The position numbers were made by a program, and so were the translations under genes. A stretch of 5,484 bases of DNA from Candidatus Heimdallarchaeota archaeon (lineage in GTDB: Archaea > Asgardarchaeota > Heimdallarchaeia > JABLTI01): contig JAUVZH010000217.1 in the NCBI GenBank assembly GCA_030602675.1, positions 1 to 5,484 of the forward strand. The letters run 5' to 3'. Each line of letters opens with the position of its first letter. The stretch's first letter is position 1. The notes below the pieces were generated by a model that had not been told where the DNA came from, did not search any database, and saw only the letters and a list, made by a program, of their open reading frames with translations. Shown piece after piece: positions 5,061 to 5,484 of this stretch.

Positions 5061-5484
5061 GTGAAACAGATATCAATTGGAATAGATATTGGTGGTACTT
5101 TTACTGACATAATAATTCAAGACAAAGAAACTGGTCGTCTTCACAAACAGATTAAAGTTGCAACAACGCCTAAGAATCCAGAAGAAGCAATAATTCAGAG
5201 CTTAAATGAAGAATTAACCAATGAAGAAAAATCAAATGTAAAGCAATTATATCATGCTACAACAATAGCAACAAATGCCTTTCTTGGTCAAGTTAAAAAA
5301 GAATTACCAAAATCAGCTTTGATTACAACTAAGGGATTCAGAGATGTTCTAGAGATTGGCAGACAACGTCGAGCTGCACTATATGATTTCTTCTTTGAAC
5401 GTCCTTCTCCTATAATTCCAAGGAGATACCGATTTGAAGTATCTGAGCGAATTGATTCACAAGGGCAAATTCTTTTACCCTTAC
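5061..5484 (+). CDS. Hydantoinase/oxoprolinase HyuA-type subunit, N-terminal part, 3' partial
   Basis: The frame from GTG stays open to the window end, giving 141 residues. It matches the hydantoinase A N-terminal domain: ISIGIDIGGTFTDIII at 4-19 (actin-like phosphate-binding loop with Asp9, Gly11, Gly12, Thr13), TTP at 35-37, HATTIATNAFL at 65-75, ALITTKGFRDVLEIGRQ at 86-102, then RPSPIIPRRYRFEVSERID at 114-132. HyuA-type proteins are usually about 600-700 residues and, often with a HyuB partner, perform ATP-dependent opening of hydantoin, 5-oxoproline or N-methylhydantoin rings; relatives include acetone and acetophenone carboxylase subunits. The exact substrate cannot be read from this part. 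The usual HGTT is HATT here, which keeps the His and both Thr. The start follows GAGGA by about six bases. A hyuB-like gene may lie beyond the window. The gene is divergent from the methyltransferase. Confidence 0.92.
   Translation, partial: MKQISIGIDIGGTFTDIIIQDKETGRLHKQIKVATTPKNPEEAIIQSLNEELTNEEKSNVKQLYHATTIATNAFLGQVKKELPKSALITTKGFRDVLEIGRQRRAALYDFFFERPSPIIPRRYRFEVSERIDSQGQILLPL

Noticed and set aside
1..5484. Defence island, CRISPR array, transposon or integration site
   Set aside because: There are no spaced direct repeats, transposase or integrase motifs, or tRNA-like ends; the recognisable genes are housekeeping or metabolic.

Overview
The window is AT-rich and reads as chromosomal DNA from an archaeon. 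The main reasons are a PAC2-family proteasome-assembly protein with a C-terminal HbYX-like tail, TATA-like boxes about 20-30 bases before inferred transcription starts, GGTGA/GAGG-type ribosome binding sites, and terminators with U-rich tails. The low GC and a very acidic membrane-anchored protein would suit an Asgard-type lineage, but that assignment is a guess. I see no mobile element, CRISPR array, tRNA or rRNA.

Left part, plus strand (1-1434). This holds the 3' portion of a gene for an acidic, coiled-coil, membrane-anchored protein whose start lies outside the window, followed by a U-tract and then a 72-residue protein with two membrane helices. I recognise neither as a named family.

Middle part, minus strand (1480-2818). 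Two overlapping genes form an operon. The first is an HD-domain nucleotidase of the YfbR/HDDC2 type that starts at TTG. The second is a ThiF/MoeB/HesA-type E1-like adenylyltransferase. The E1-like protein has serine where family members usually have the crossover-loop cysteine, and it ends in CxC rather than CxxC. Two inverted repeats with the same TGTTA/TAACA half-site lie in the operon's leader.

Next on the minus strand (2962-3732) is the PAC2 protein, which ends in Phe-Tyr-Thr and is followed at once by a hairpin plus U-rich terminator. A homocysteine S-methyltransferase-type TIM barrel (3946-4836, minus) follows. Its terminator contains G.U pairs that make it stable only in the minus-strand transcript.

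Right edge (4837-5484). A 224-base divergent promoter region separates the methyltransferase from the start of a hydantoinase/oxoprolinase HyuA-type gene on the plus strand. That gene starts at GTG and runs off the window. A perfect 8-base inverted repeat, TAATCGAA-N14-TTCGATTA, sits over its likely promoter or transcription start.

The genes do not form one obvious pathway. The supported transcription units are: the acidic membrane protein; the small membrane protein; HD plus E1-like; PAC2; methyltransferase; and HyuA. No complete novel multi-gene system is demonstrable here. The strongest leads are the E1-like/HD pair, the acidic membrane protein, and the two operator-like repeats.
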